Positions 44,835 to 53,898 of a DNA stretch of 64,000 nucleotides are shown piece after piece. The stretch comes from Sphingomonas albertensis (GTDB lineage Bacteria > Pseudomonadota > Alphaproteobacteria > Sphingomonadales > Sphingomonadaceae). The stretch spans positions 1 to 64,000 of the forward strand of contig NZ_JACONT010000003.1 in assembly GCF_014358075.1 (NCBI RefSeq), written 5' to 3'. The stretch's first letter is position 1, and every line of letters begins with the position of its first letter. Under the pieces are notes generated by a model. That model had not been told where the DNA came from. It made no database searches and was given only the letters and a program-made list of their open reading frames with translations. Made by a program: the position numbers and the translations under genes.

Positions 44835-45164
44835 TTAGAGTTCGAGCCAGCGGCGCAACGCGTCGTCGACCCGGGTCATGGTTGTGATGGGTATCGTACC
44901 GATGATTTTGACGATCGCATTGCGATCGAGCGTATCGAGTTTGTCGACCTGGATTTCGGTGTCGCGAGCGAGGCCGGTCTCTGGCGATGCCTCGAGCGAC
45001 ACGCGGAAGAGGTTTGTGCCGCTGATGACGCTCGTCAAAGGGCACAAGGATATCGTCGCGTGATCCGCGAACACGTCTGACTGCACGACGATAAAGGGTC
45101 GCAGCGTCCGGGAGGAGTCCCCCTTTCCGGCTCCGACTACGACCATGCCCCGCGTGAGTTTCAT
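44835..45164 (-). CDS. MazF/PemK-type mRNA interferase toxin
   Basis: A 109-residue toxin of the MazF/PemK family, RNA endonucleases that stop translation. It begins with the family pattern RGMVVVGAGKGDSSRTLRPFIVVQSD and holds LCPLTSVISGTNLFRV and the lysine/aspartate-rich DKLDTLDRNAIVKIIG. Its ATG overlaps the antitoxin stop in ATGA form. The pair stands between pgk and fba. Activity is inferred from the family; no residue appears missing. Confidence 0.9.
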   Translation of the reverse strand: MKLTRGMVVVGAGKGDSSRTLRPFIVVQSDVFADHATISLCPLTSVISGTNLFRVSLEASPETGLARDTEIQVDKLDTLDRNAIVKIIGTIPITTMTRVDDALRRWLEL

Positions 45165-45391
45165 GCGGGGGACGCCGCGATCATCACGTCCCAGTCTTCG
45201 TCGATCGCGTGTCGATCCTGGGCGGCAGCTGCGAGCGACTGACGCTTGGCCTCAGCCAGGAACGCCTCGTCGTGGCGCTCGACATACCGACGCACGGCTT
45301 CGCGCGCGATATCGCTCTTGCTGCGCCCTTGGGTACGCGCAACCGCCGCGAGGCGTTCTTCGAGTTCGCTATCGAGCCTGACGCCAAGCAT
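45161..45391 (-). CDS. Ribbon-helix-helix antitoxin of the MazF-type pair
   Basis: A 76-residue antitoxin. Residues 1-45 form a CopG/RHH DNA-binding domain (MLGVRLDSELEERLAAVA ... SDIAREAVRRYVER), and the rest, ending EDWDVMIAASPA, would bind and neutralise the toxin. GGAG precedes the ATG. A perfect palindrome 11 bp upstream (45402-45417) is the likely operator for self-repression. This is an RHH partner, not the AbrB-type MazE of E. coli. Confidence 0.88.
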   Translation of the reverse strand: MLGVRLDSELEERLAAVARTQGRSKSDIAREAVRRYVERHDEAFLAEAKRQSLAAAAQDRHAIDEDWDVMIAASPA

Positions 45392-45401
45392 CCGAGTCTC
45401 C

Positions 45402-45417
45402 GTTTAACATGTTAAAC
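45402..45417. promoter_or_regulatory. Perfect 16-bp palindrome, likely operator of the toxin-antitoxin operon
   Basis: GTTTAACATGTTAAAC is its own reverse complement, sits in a locally AT-rich patch of an otherwise GC-rich region, and lies between the pgk stop and the antitoxin ribosome site. RHH antitoxins typically bind such sites. Confidence 0.75.
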
Positions 45418-45439
45418 ATAGCTCGGATGCCCGCGCATT

Positions 45440-46630
45440 TCAACCGTGGAGCGCGGCGACCCCGGGGAGGGTCTTGCCTTCCATCCATTCCAGGAACGCA
45501 CCGCCTGCGGTCGAGACGAAGGTGAACGCGTCCGCGACGCCGGCGTGGTTGAGCGCCGCGACCGTATCGCCGCCGCCGGCGACCGAGACGAGCGAACCGC
45601 CCTCGGTAAGTGCCGCCGCGGTCTTCGCGAGGGCGACGGTGGCCTTGTCGAACGGCACCGTCTCGAAAGCGCCGAGCGGCCCGTTCCAGACCAAAGTGCG
45701 GCAGTTCTTCAGCACGTCGCCGAGCGATTCAACCGCGGCGGGGCCGACATCGAGGATCATCTCGTCCGCGGCGACTTCGTGGACGTTGACGGTGCGCGTA
45801 GCGGGGTTCGGCTTGAACTCCTTGGCGACCACCACGTCGTACGGCAGGTGGACCGTGCAGTTGGCCTTGTCCGCAGCTTCCATGATCTGTTCGCAAACGC
45901 TCGCAAGCTCATGCTCGCACAGGCTTCTGCCGACATCGACGCCGCGCGCTGCGAGGAAGGTATTGGCCATGCCGCCACCGATGATCAGATGATCCACCTT
46001 GGTGACGAGATGCCGAAGCACGTCGAGCTTCGAAGACACCTTGGCGCCACCGACGACCGCGGCGACCGGATGCTCGGGCTCGCCGAGCGCCTTCTGCAGC
46101 GCGTCGAGTTCGGCTTCCATTGCGCGGCCCGCATAGGCAGGGAGCACGTGGGCTAGTCCCTCGGTCGAGGCATGTGCACGGTGTGCGGCAGAGAAAGCAT
46201 CGTTGACGTACAGGTCGCCGAGGCGCGCGAAGCGTTGCACCACCGCCGGATCGTTCTTCTCTTCCCCCCCGAAGAACCGCGTGTTCTCCAGCACCGCGAT
46301 GTCGCCGGGTTCGAGCATGGCAACGGCGTCATCCGCGCCCTCCCAGTCAACGTAGCGAACTTCGCGGCCGAGCACTTCGCTGTACGGCTTCACGACCTGC
46401 GACAGCGAGAACTCCGGGCTCGGCACGCCCTTGGGACGGCCGAAATGCGCGAGGACGAGGACGATCGCCCCCTTGTCGGCAAGCTCGCCGACGGTCGCGA
46501 CGGTGGCCCGCATACGGGTGTCGTCGGTGACATGACCCTCGGCCATCGGCACGTTGAGGTCTTCACGAACGAGCACACGCTTGCCCTGGATGTCGCCCAT
46601 ATCGTCGAGCGTCTTGAATGGCTTGGTCAT
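45440..46630 (-). CDS. pgk: Phosphoglycerate kinase
   Basis: Transfers phosphate from 1,3-bisphosphoglycerate to ADP. The 396-residue two-domain protein shows [26 protein letters not shown], the substrate arginines in LAHFGRPKG, the hinge/nucleotide block [12 protein letters not shown] and the C-terminal [15 protein letters not shown]. Its start overlaps the MOSC gene stop in ATGA form (minus strand order gap, MOSC, pgk). Confidence 0.97.
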   Translation of the reverse strand: MTKPFKTLDDMGDIQGKRVLVREDLNVPMAEGHVTDDTRMRATVATVGELADKGAIVLVLAHFGRPKGVPSPEFSLSQVVKPYSEVLGREVRYVDWEGADDAVAMLEPGDIAVLENTRFFGGEEKNDPAVVQRFARLGDLYVNDAFSAAHRAHASTEGLAHVLPAYAGRAMEAELDALQKALGEPEHPVAAVVGGAKVSSKLDVLRHLVTKVDHLIIGGGMANTFLAARGVDVGRSLCEHELASVCEQIMEAADKANCTVHLPYDVVVAKEFKPNPATRTVNVHEVAADEMILDVGPAAVESLGDVLKNCRTLVWNGPLGAFETVPFDKATVALAKTAAALTEGGSLVSVAGGGDTVAALNHAGVADAFTFVSTAGGAFLEWMEGKTLPGVAALHG

Positions 46631-47085
46631 GGTTCTTCGATCCTGATCTCATCACCGACGGCGATACTGCCGCCCATCAAAACTCGGGTACAGGCCCCGC
46701 CGCGCCAGTCGGGCGTCAGCGCGGCAAACAATCCCGGCGCCAGTGCTTCCATGCGTTCGCACGGATCGGTGTGGCGCGTCACCTCCAGCACGACGTCCGC
46801 GCCGATGCGCAGCCGCGTGCCGGGTATCTGGGGAAGGTCGAAGCCGTCGACGAGCAGGTTCGCCCGGCGTTGGTACCACGGGATATCGTGGCCGACCTCG
46901 GCCATCGCCGCGTCCCAATCGCCGCGTTCGAGCAGCGTGACCTGGCGCCCGCCCTTGCCGCCGGGCTTCACATAACCGCGAAAGTCGCCGTGCAGGCCGG
47001 CCTCGATGGTGATCTCGACATGGTCGATGACCTCCATCGGGGCTTTCGCGCGAGGGTGACGGGCGATCCCGGCGATCGTGCCCAT
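46627..47085 (-). CDS. MOSC domain protein
   Basis: A 152-residue stand-alone MOSC protein, a family of molybdenum-cofactor sulfurase C-terminal-like domains thought to carry sulfur. The conserved Cys is in [12 protein letters not shown], with [18 protein letters not shown] and the end [15 protein letters not shown] typical of the YiiM/YuaD-type group. It overlaps pgk by 4 bp. Why it is coupled to glycolytic genes is not clear from the sequence. Confidence 0.88.
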   Translation of the reverse strand: MGTIAGIARHPRAKAPMEVIDHVEITIEAGLHGDFRGYVKPGGKGGRQVTLLERGDWDAAMAEVGHDIPWYQRRANLLVDGFDLPQIPGTRLRIGADVVLEVTRHTDPCERMEALAPGLFAALTPDWRGGACTRVLMGGSIAVGDEIRIEEP

Positions 47086-47102
47086 CAGCAGTCCATCCCA
47101 AT

Positions 47103-47190
47103 CCCCGTCACCCCAGCGAAAGCTGGGGTCTCCCCGTTGGCGGGCGTCTCGACCCGAATAGGGAGATCCCAGCTTTCGCTGGGATGACGG
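47103..47190. repeat. Palindromic repeat with CCCAGCGAAAGCTGGG arms
   Basis: CCGTCACCCCAGCGAAAGCTGGGGTCTCC at the left is mirrored by GGGAGATCCCAGCTTTCGCTGGGATGACGG at the right. It lies between gap and the MOSC gene. Confidence 0.85.
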
Positions 47191-47234
47191 TTTGGGGTGG
47201 GATAGCGGCCAGGAGAACGCAGCGTCCGTCTACC

Positions 47235-48245
47235 TTAGATGAACTTCGCCATCGCGGTGGCGGTATCGACCATGCGGTTCGAGAAGCCCCATTCGTTGTC
47301 GTACCAGCTGACGACGCGGACGAGCTTGCCGTCGATCACCGCGGTCTCCAGGCTATCGATCGTCGACGAGGCCGGCGTATGCTGGAGATCGATCGAGACG
47401 AGCGGCTCGTCCGACCAGTCGAGCACGCCAACCAACGGGCCGCTCTCGGAGGCCGCCTTCAGCACCGCATTCACCTCTTCACGCGTCGTGTCGCGCGAGG
47501 GCGTAAAGGTCAGGTCGATCAGCGAAACATCCGGCACCGGCACGCGGATCGCCGAACCGTCGAGCTTGCCCTTCAACTCCGGCAACACCTCGGCAACGGC
47601 GCGCGCGGCGCCGGTCGTGGTCGGGATCATCGACATCGCCGCAGCGCGAGCGCGACGCAGGTCCGGGTGGATCTGATCGAGAATCTTCTGGTCATTGGTA
47701 TAGGCGTGGATCGTCGTCATCAGGCCTCGCTCGATGCCGATCGCATCGTTCAGCACCTTGGCGACGGGCGCGAGGCAGTTGGTGGTGCACGACGCGTTCG
47801 AGACGATCGTGTGCTCGGCGGTCAGCTTGTCGTGGTTGACGCCGTAGACGACCGTCAGGTCGACGTTCTTGCCCGGTGCCGAGATCAGCACCTTCTTGGC
47901 ACCCGCATCGAGATGCTTCTGGCAGCTCGCCTTGTCAGTGAAGAAGCCGGTGCATTCGAGGACGATGTCGACGCCCAGCTCGGCGTGCGGCAGGTTGGCC
48001 GGGTCACGCTCGGCGGTGACGCGGATGCGCTTGCCGTCGACGACCAGTTCGTTGCCCTCGGCCGAGACGTCGCCCGGATATTTGCCGTGGACGCTGTCGC
48101 GCTTGAACAGCCACGCGTTCGACTTCGCATCGCCGAGATCGTTGATCGCGACGAGTTCGAGGGCGCCGTTCGACTGTTCGAGTACCGCGCGGGCGACGAG
48201 ACGGCCGATGCGCCCGAAACCGTTGATCGCAACCTTGACCGTCAT
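47235..48245 (-). CDS. gap: Glyceraldehyde-3-phosphate dehydrogenase, type I
   Basis: Oxidises glyceraldehyde 3-phosphate with NAD. The 336-residue protein begins [19 protein letters not shown], has the active-site Cys in [13 protein letters not shown], the phosphate-binding [20 protein letters not shown] and the conserved end [14 protein letters not shown]. The ATG at 48245 gives the correct Rossmann start; the longer open frame upstream is antisense to another gene. First gene of the gap-MOSC-pgk run. Confidence 0.97.
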   Translation of the reverse strand: MTVKVAINGFGRIGRLVARAVLEQSNGALELVAINDLGDAKSNAWLFKRDSVHGKYPGDVSAEGNELVVDGKRIRVTAERDPANLPHAELGVDIVLECTGFFTDKASCQKHLDAGAKKVLISAPGKNVDLTVVYGVNHDKLTAEHTIVSNASCTTNCLAPVAKVLNDAIGIERGLMTTIHAYTNDQKILDQIHPDLRRARAAAMSMIPTTTGAARAVAEVLPELKGKLDGSAIRVPVPDVSLIDLTFTPSRDTTREEVNAVLKAASESGPLVGVLDWSDEPLVSIDLQHTPASSTIDSLETAVIDGKLVRVVSWYDNEWGFSNRMVDTATAMAKFI

Positions 48246-48389
48246 TGCCGTATCTCCGCTAACACCCGCGAGTCCGTTCCGGGCGCGCAGCCTTTGCGGG
48301 GCGGTGGGGCGCCCTGTCAACACCGTGGATCGCGGATCGGGGCGGCGAAAGCGGCTTGTCGCACACCCCGGCCATGCTATCTCGACAGC

Positions 48390-48650
48390 ATGCCAGATAC
48401 TCCAGACACGATATCCGATACGACGACCGATAAGAGTGCCGATACCGGGGCCGATGCGATACAGGACGGGGCGGCGGACACGGCGGCGGTCGATCGGATC
48501 GACGCCGCGATCGCGCGGATCGAAGCCGCGATCACCGCCCGCGCCCGCAGCAGCGATTCCCTCGCCAAACGCCACGCCGCGCTGAAAGCACGGATGGCCG
48601 AAGCCGTCGCGGCACTCGACGATGTCATCACGCGCGGGAGCCCCAACTGA
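48390..48650 (+). CDS. Small coiled-coil protein upstream of zapA
   Basis: An 86-residue hydrophilic protein. The first third is Asp/Thr-rich and disordered; residues about 35-80 ([19 protein letters not shown] ... [15 protein letters not shown]) form a heptad-like coiled coil. Its stop overlaps the zapA start (TGATG). Position and shape are like the small coiled-coil proteins often coded before zapA in alphaproteobacteria; a division role is inferred. The ATG at 48390 is the likely start. Confidence 0.75.
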   Translation: MPDTPDTISDTTTDKSADTGADAIQDGAADTAAVDRIDAAIARIEAAITARARSSDSLAKRHAALKARMAEAVAALDDVITRGSPN

Positions 48651-48958
48651 TGGCACAGGTCATGCTCGATATCGGCGGCCGCCCGCACGCCGTCGCCTGC
48701 CGCGACGGCGAAGAGTCGCGCGTCCGGTTGCTCGGAGCGATGCTCGCCGAACGCTGGCCGATCGCGGACCGTGCCGCCGGCGGTCTCAGTGCCGAACGCG
48801 CGATGCTGTTCGTCGCGCTGATGCTCGCCGACGACCTCGACGAAGCCGCACATCGTCCGCCCGAAGGCTCGGCGGTCAGCGAGATCGCGCTCACCCGCAT
48901 CGCCGATCGTCTCGAAGGTCTCGCGGAAGCCCTTGAGCTAAGCCCGCCGAGCGCCTAG
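48650..48958 (+). CDS. zapA: Cell division protein ZapA
   Basis: A 102-residue FtsZ-associated protein that stabilises the division ring. The N-terminal ZapA fold ([22 protein letters not shown]) and the following [18 protein letters not shown] helix match the family. It is followed at once by the 6S RNA and then by the 5-formyltetrahydrofolate ligase gene, the conserved order in proteobacteria. It overlaps the preceding coiled-coil gene by one base. Confidence 0.92.
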   Translation: MAQVMLDIGGRPHAVACRDGEESRVRLLGAMLAERWPIADRAAGGLSAERAMLFVALMLADDLDEAAHRPPEGSAVSEIALTRIADRLEGLAEALELSPPSA

Positions 48959-48964
48959 ATTGGT

Positions 48965-49127
48965 GGTGGCGGGTTCTGCCCGGTACGAGCCTTTATTATC
49001 CCTGAGGCTATTCATCATCCATAGGGGGCTGTCCCTGTTAGGATCCTGGTCCGAAGCATATGGTCCCCACCTGACGTACCGTGCGTCAGTGGATAACCCG
49101 GCACACGGCCATGGTGGGCCCGCCACC
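48965..49127 (+). ncRNA. ssrS: 6S RNA
   Basis: A rod-shaped RNA that binds sigma-70 RNA polymerase in stationary phase. GGTGGCGGG (48965-48973) pairs with CCCGCCACC (49119-49127) as the closing stem, and the interior holds GCCCGGTACGAGCC and CGTGCGTCAGTGGATAACCCGGC arms with an open centre. Length of about 163 nt and the position between zapA and the 5-FTHF ligase gene are as known for 6S RNA. Ends are set from the closing stem. Confidence 0.85.
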
Positions 49128-49159
49128 CCACCTCCACCCCATTGCGAGGTTTCCTGCGC

Positions 49160-49693
49160 ATGACCGGCAAGAGCGCGCTGAGAGCCTCGTTGCGCGCCGC
49201 CCGCGAAGCGCGCCCGCCCGTCGAAATTCCCGTGCCGTCAGCGTTTCTGGCGCGGTTGAAACCCGGACTGACGGTAGCTTCCTATGTTCCGTTCGGCGGC
49301 GAGGCCGATCCATCGCCATTCGCCCGCGCTGCGGTCGAAGCCGGCTGCGTCATCGCCCTGCCCCATGTCGTCCGCCGGTCGCTGCCGATGCGCTTCCTGT
49401 CGTGGGAAACCGAGGCGGCGCTGATCGCCGGACCGTTCGGACTGCACCAGCCCGCCGAGGACACGGCCGAGTTGGAACCCGACATCATCCTGACGCCGCT
49501 CGTCGGCTTCGATCGAGGCGGCAACCGAATCGGCCAGGGCGCCGGCTATTACGACCGTGCCTTCCTTGCGCACTCGAACGCCTGGCGCGTCGGCATTGCG
49601 CTGTCGGTGCAGCAGGTGGATACTCTGACCCCAGACCCGTGGGACGTCCCGCTCCACGCCATCGCCACCGAACTCGAATGGATCACGCCATGA
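49160..49693 (+). CDS. 5-formyltetrahydrofolate cyclo-ligase
   Basis: Converts 5-formyltetrahydrofolate to methenyltetrahydrofolate with ATP. The 177-residue protein starts MTGKSALRASLRAAREAR, with the basic ATP-binding pattern, and has PDIILTPLVGFDRGGNRIGQGAGYYDR, the family signature. The ATG at 49160 follows GAGG; an earlier in-frame start at 49142 is unsupported. It overlaps the next small membrane gene by 4 bp. Confidence 0.95.
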   Translation: MTGKSALRASLRAAREARPPVEIPVPSAFLARLKPGLTVASYVPFGGEADPSPFARAAVEAGCVIALPHVVRRSLPMRFLSWETEAALIAGPFGLHQPAEDTAELEPDIILTPLVGFDRGGNRIGQGAGYYDRAFLAHSNAWRVGIALSVQQVDTLTPDPWDVPLHAIATELEWITP

Positions 49694-49890
49694 CGCCAAC
49701 CTGGCGCAAACCCGTCGGTATGCTTGGCATCTTGCTCCTGATCCTGGTGTGGTGCTTGGCCATCGTCAGCCTGTCGAACATCGTTGGTAGCTGGCACTGG
49801 CTGGGGCAGTTGGTGTTCTACCTGTTTACCGGCCTGATTTGGATCGCACCGTTGAAGCCGGTCCTGCGCTGGATGGAGCTCGGGCGGTAA
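49690..49890 (+). CDS. DUF2842-like small membrane protein
   Basis: A 66-residue protein with two membrane helices (about residues 9-31 and 36-55). The pattern PTWRKPVGMLGILLLILVW ... YLFTGLIWIAPLKPVLRWM is typical of the DUF2842 family of alphaproteobacteria, found behind 5-formyltetrahydrofolate ligase genes. ATGA overlap with that gene shows coupling. Function unknown. Confidence 0.88.
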   Translation: MTPTWRKPVGMLGILLLILVWCLAIVSLSNIVGSWHWLGQLVFYLFTGLIWIAPLKPVLRWMELGR

Positions 49891-49950
49891 AGTAGCCCTG
49901 CCTGCCGTCTCCCAGAGCCGTTGCGCTCCGCTGCCCCCCGGCCCCTACCG

Positions 49951-50098
49951 TTCGTCCTGAGTAGCCATCGAGTAGCCGCGCAGCGGCGTATCGAGGGGGC
50001 GTATCGAAGGACAGGTTGGCGCGCGGAACCCATGCTTCGATACGAGCCCTCGATACGCTCCTGACGGAGCTACTCGGTCTCTACTCAGCACGAACGGA
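49951..50098. repeat. Palindromic repeat of CGATACGCC/TACTCGG type
   Basis: TTCGTCCTGAGTAGCCATCGAGTAGC and GCGTATCGAGGG at the left pair with CCCTCGATACGC and GAGCTACTCGG ... CTCAGCACGAACGG at the right. It fills the space before the tRNA genes, together with some unassigned sequence; no gene is seen from 49891 to 50183. Confidence 0.7.
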
Positions 50099-50183
50099 AA
50101 GGGGCTGGTGGTTCCGGATAATCTACGGAACAGAATGCTCTCGGCATCCAAAACTTTGAAGGGTCTCGGCCACCCCATCAGGG

Positions 50184-50260
<77 letters not shown>

Positions 50261-50358
50261 ATTCCCAATGACGAACCTTAGCGTCCCAAGGGACACGCGG
50301 GAAGGCTCGTCAAAACCTCGACACTATCTCGAACCATCTACCCGGTCAGGGCAAACGA

Positions 50359-50435
<77 letters not shown>

Positions 50436-50489
50436 TGAAACAGCGTGGAGGCGGCAACTAGGCGAGGGTTCGGATACCGTCAACCCAAA

Positions 50490-51761
50490 TTATCCGCCAG
50501 TTTCACGTTGTGCCTCGGGCGGGTCGCCACGACGGCGGTTTCGCCCGGTCTTGGGCTGCACCAGCGTCCCGTGCTCGAACAGGAACCCGGCGATATCGGG
50601 CTTGCCAGCGGCCTTCACGATCGTCTGGATGATGATTAGCAGCGGAACCGCGAGCAGCGCGCCCGACGTGCCCCACACCCATCCCCAGAAGCTCAGCGAG
50701 ATCAGGATCAGCAACGGACTGATCGTCAACCGGTGCCCGACCACGAACGGTGTGATCGCGTTCGCCTCGACCAGGTGCAGCCCGTACATCAGCGCCGGCG
50801 GCAGCATCGCCATCCAGATGTCGGAGAACGTCATCAGCCCCCCCAGCGCGAGCAGGAACGCACCGATCACTGGCCCGAAATACGGGATGTAGTTGAGCAG
50901 CGCGACGATCCCGCCCCACATCGCCGGATACGGCATGCCGATGAACCACAGTGCTATACCGGTGATGATCCCGAGCACGATGTTGATCAGCGTGATCGTG
51001 CCGAGATAGGCGGACACGTCGTCGACGATATCCTGGATTACGCGGGCGGTCGCCATCGCCCCGTCGAAGCTGGTCCGCCCGGTGATCGTCTGCCGTCGCA
51101 TCCGCGTCCAGCCCGAGAGGAAGAAGAACACGATCAGGACACCGAACAGGAACTGTACGATAACCGCCGGCGCCGACGTCGCCGCGAGTTCGAGGATCGA
51201 GCCCGGCGCGGCTACGCCTGCGGTCGCCGGCTGCTTGATCGGCGTCGATGCGACCTGCCGCAGCGTCTTGTTCACGTATTTCTCAAGGCTCGAATACAGG
51301 TCGAGCAGCGGCGCGAGGTTGCTCTGGATCCGATCCAGTCGCGTCGGCAGCAACCGGAAGAAGTCGGTCGCAGGCACTAGGATCGCAGCGATCGCGATGT
51401 TCGCCGCGATCAGAAAGACGAGGATGCACAGGATCGCGGCCAGCGGAGACGGCACATGGCGCCGCTCGAGCCATTCCAGCACCGGCACGAGCGCGACGGA
51501 TATCACGAGCGCGATCGTCAGCGGCAGGAAGAACTCCGCCCCCGATTTCAACGCGAACGGCGTGGCGAGGATCAACCCGACACCCGCGGTCAACGTCAAC
51601 GCCGCGAGCAAACGGTCGCGCCGCTGCGCAATTCGCATCGCATCCTCGACCCCGACCGCTATCGGCAGCCCGAACGCACTCTCGGCCGGCGGACCTTCCG
51701 CAACGACGCCGTCCCCGCCCCCCGGCTGGTGCGTTTCCTGGCGAAGACCCTCGTCCGTCAT
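50490..51761 (-). CDS. AI-2E family transporter
   Basis: A 423-residue integral membrane protein of the AI-2E/PerM-like family, with about eight helices in groups (residues about 55-125, 205-235, 265-300, 305-365). It shows the typical block GMPYPAMWGGIVALLNYIPYFGPVIGAF and the late segment GHRLTISPLLILISLSFWGWVWGTSGALLAVPLL. Members include autoinducer-2 exporters and Na+/H+ antiporters, so the cargo is not known. The N-terminal 50 residues and C-terminal tail are hydrophilic. Confidence 0.9.
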   Translation of the reverse strand: MTDEGLRQETHQPGGGDGVVAEGPPAESAFGLPIAVGVEDAMRIAQRRDRLLAALTLTAGVGLILATPFALKSGAEFFLPLTIALVISVALVPVLEWLERRHVPSPLAAILCILVFLIAANIAIAAILVPATDFFRLLPTRLDRIQSNLAPLLDLYSSLEKYVNKTLRQVASTPIKQPATAGVAAPGSILELAATSAPAVIVQFLFGVLIVFFFLSGWTRMRRQTITGRTSFDGAMATARVIQDIVDDVSAYLGTITLINIVLGIITGIALWFIGMPYPAMWGGIVALLNYIPYFGPVIGAFLLALGGLMTFSDIWMAMLPPALMYGLHLVEANAITPFVVGHRLTISPLLILISLSFWGWVWGTSGALLAVPLLIIIQTIVKAAGKPDIAGFLFEHGTLVQPKTGRNRRRGDPPEAQRETGG

Positions 51762-51890
51762 GGCAATTCCTTTGCCACTCCCATCCCGTAATCCCGGCCG
51801 GCATTCAAGCGGCGCGCGGTGCCAGCGCGATGGAATTCCTAGAAAAGACCGCGTTATATCCGATCATGTCTGGATCCGGAGACACCCGCT

Positions 51891-51979
51891 CTCCGTCATC
51901 GTGACGAAAGCCAGGACCCAGAGCCCAAAAGCGCTACCTTCCGTTACTCCAGATCCTGACTTTCGTCAGGATGACGGAG
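51891..51979. repeat. Palindromic repeat, TCATCCTGACGAAAGTCAGGATCCAGAG family
   Basis: CTCCGTCATCGTGACGAAAGCCAGGACCCAGAG and CTCCAGATCCTGACTTTCGTCAGGATGACGGAG are diverged arms of the unit that is perfect at 35808-35890. It lies between the CoA ligase and AI-2E genes. Confidence 0.85.
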
Positions 51980-51998
51980 CAGTATCAGGTACGGTCTC

Positions 51999-53750
51999 CT
52001 ACGCCGACACCCCCACCCGGTCCTCGAACAGCACCTGGAGATCCCTCTTCAGGATCTTTCCGTTCGCGTTCCGCGGCAGAGTCTCGTGGACGAAGCGCAC
52101 CGCCACCGGCGTCTTGAACGCCGCCAGATGCTGCCGCACCCAGCCCTGCAACTCCGCCTCGCTCGTCACTGCTCCCGGCGCCAGGTGCACCACCGCGGCC
52201 GGCTCTTCGCCGAGAATCCGGTGCGGGATGCCGATCAGCGCCGCGTCCGTAACTGCGGGGTGCGCGTACAGGACGTTCTCCACCTCGCTGGAGTAGATGT
52301 TCTCGCCACCACGGATGATCATGTCCTTGGCGCGGTCGACGATGTAGCAGAAGCCTTCGTCGTCGAGGCGGGCAAGATCGCCTGTCCGCACCCAGCCGTC
52401 GACAAAGGTCGAGGCGGTCGCGTCGGGCTTGTTCCAATAGCCCTTCACGATCATGGGGCCGCGTGCCCAGAGTTCGCCGACTTCGCCCAGAGCCATCTCC
52501 GTCACGCCGTCGTCCGCGACGATCTTCAGGTCGGCCGCCGCGACCGGAGGCCCCGCGCTGGTCGGGCGGTTGAGGTAATCCTCGCCGCCATGATGCGTGA
52601 CGGTCGCCATCGTCTCGGTCATGCCCCAGCCATTGCCGGGCATTGCGCCGAACTCGGCATGGATGCGCTTCACCAGTTCGGGCGCAGCGGGTGCTCCACC
52701 GTACGCGATCGATTCGAGCGACGAGAGGTCGTATTTCTCGCGGTCGGGATGCTCAAGCAACTGCCACGCGATCGTCGGCACGCCGCCAGTGATGTTGACC
52801 TTCTCGCGCTCGATGATCTCCATCGCTCGCAAGGTGTCCCATTTCCGCATGAAGATCATCGTGCTGCCGGTCGCGATCACCCCCATCATCCCCGCCGAGC
52901 AGGCGGTGACGTGAAACAGCGGAATCACGGTCAAGGTCACGCGCGGCGTCGGTTCCGGCGGCGCCTCACCGCGGCGCAGGAACGACCGCGCGGACGAATA
53001 GCCGCCCGACAGGATGTTCGACATCATGTTGCGGTGCGTACCGAGTGCCCCCTTGGGCGCGCCGGTGGTGCCGCTGGTGTAGAAGATCGTCGCATCGTCG
53101 TCGGGCGCAATGGTCGCCTCGGGCAAGCCGACATCAGGCAACGCGGCCCAGTCGTGCGGCGTGCCGATCACGTCCTCCAGCCGCGTCACTATCCCCGTCA
53201 ATGGTTCTGCGGCGCGTGCGACGAACACGTGCTCCAGCGCCGGCAGCGTCGCGTAGGCCGCTTCCAGCCGGTGATGCCGCTCGTCGTCGGTGATCAGTAC
53301 GCGCGCGCCCGAATCGGCGAGGCCGTATTCCATCTCCGCGCCGGTCCACCACGCGTTGAGCGGCACCATGATCGCGCCGATGCTCGCGCCCGCAAAGAAC
53401 GCGACCGGCCATTCGGGGAGGTTGCGCATCGCCAGCGCCACGCGGTCGCCAGCGCCGATCCCCATGTCGCGTAACCGGTGCGCCAGCACCGCGATCGCGC
53501 GAAAATTCGCCTCGTAGGTTACGCGCTCGTCCTCATACGCGGTGAACACGCGGTCGCCATGCGCGCGTGCCGCCTCGGCCAGCCACCTGAGCGACGGCGG
53601 CGCGTTCTTCCAGATGCGCGTCGCGATGCCGTCGATCGTGATCGTCTCCATCTCGAACTTCGCGCCGGGCGCGGTCAGCATTCGCTCGGCATCGGCGAGC
53701 GACATCGCGGGCCAGGAGGGATCGAGTGCGATGATCGGTTCGTTCGCCAA
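51999..53750 (-). CDS. Acyl-CoA synthetase (AMP-dependent ligase)
   Basis: A 583-residue ANL-superfamily enzyme that activates a carboxylic acid to its CoA thioester. The P-loop is FYTSGTTGAPKGALGTHRN near residue 220, followed by GNGWGMTETMATV, the WVRTGDLARLDDEGF hinge region and the C-terminal lysine in LPRNANGKILKRDLQ. It starts with TTG at 53750, with GGAG upstream. It is the first of several acyl-CoA genes in the 52-62 kb region, which suggests fatty-acid or related acid breakdown. Chain length cannot be told. Confidence 0.9.
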   Translation of the reverse strand: MANEPIIALDPSWPAMSLADAERMLTAPGAKFEMETITIDGIATRIWKNAPPSLRWLAEAARAHGDRVFTAYEDERVTYEANFRAIAVLAHRLRDMGIGAGDRVALAMRNLPEWPVAFFAGASIGAIMVPLNAWWTGAEMEYGLADSGARVLITDDERHHRLEAAYATLPALEHVFVARAAEPLTGIVTRLEDVIGTPHDWAALPDVGLPEATIAPDDDATIFYTSGTTGAPKGALGTHRNMMSNILSGGYSSARSFLRRGEAPPEPTPRVTLTVIPLFHVTACSAGMMGVIATGSTMIFMRKWDTLRAMEIIEREKVNITGGVPTIAWQLLEHPDREKYDLSSLESIAYGGAPAAPELVKRIHAEFGAMPGNGWGMTETMATVTHHGGEDYLNRPTSAGPPVAAADLKIVADDGVTEMALGEVGELWARGPMIVKGYWNKPDATASTFVDGWVRTGDLARLDDEGFCYIVDRAKDMIIRGGENIYSSEVENVLYAHPAVTDAALIGIPHRILGEEPAAVVHLAPGAVTSEAELQGWVRQHLAAFKTPVAVRFVHETLPRNANGKILKRDLQVLFEDRVGVSA

Positions 53751-53898
53751 GACCGGTTGACTCCAGAGTTGAATTTCGGGTTTGGCTTATCGCCTGTTCG
53801 AAGACAGGTTATAGTTGATTCCTGCCGCACTCAAGGCAATAGAGGCACCAAGTTCGAACTAGGGGTATGGAGCGGGTCATGACACGGACGGTCGAATC

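Noticed and set aside
41629..44838. 1069-codon open frame on the plus strand
   Set aside because: It runs antisense through four clear genes (M23 peptidase, L,D-transpeptidase, thiE, aldolase) and has no recognisable family.
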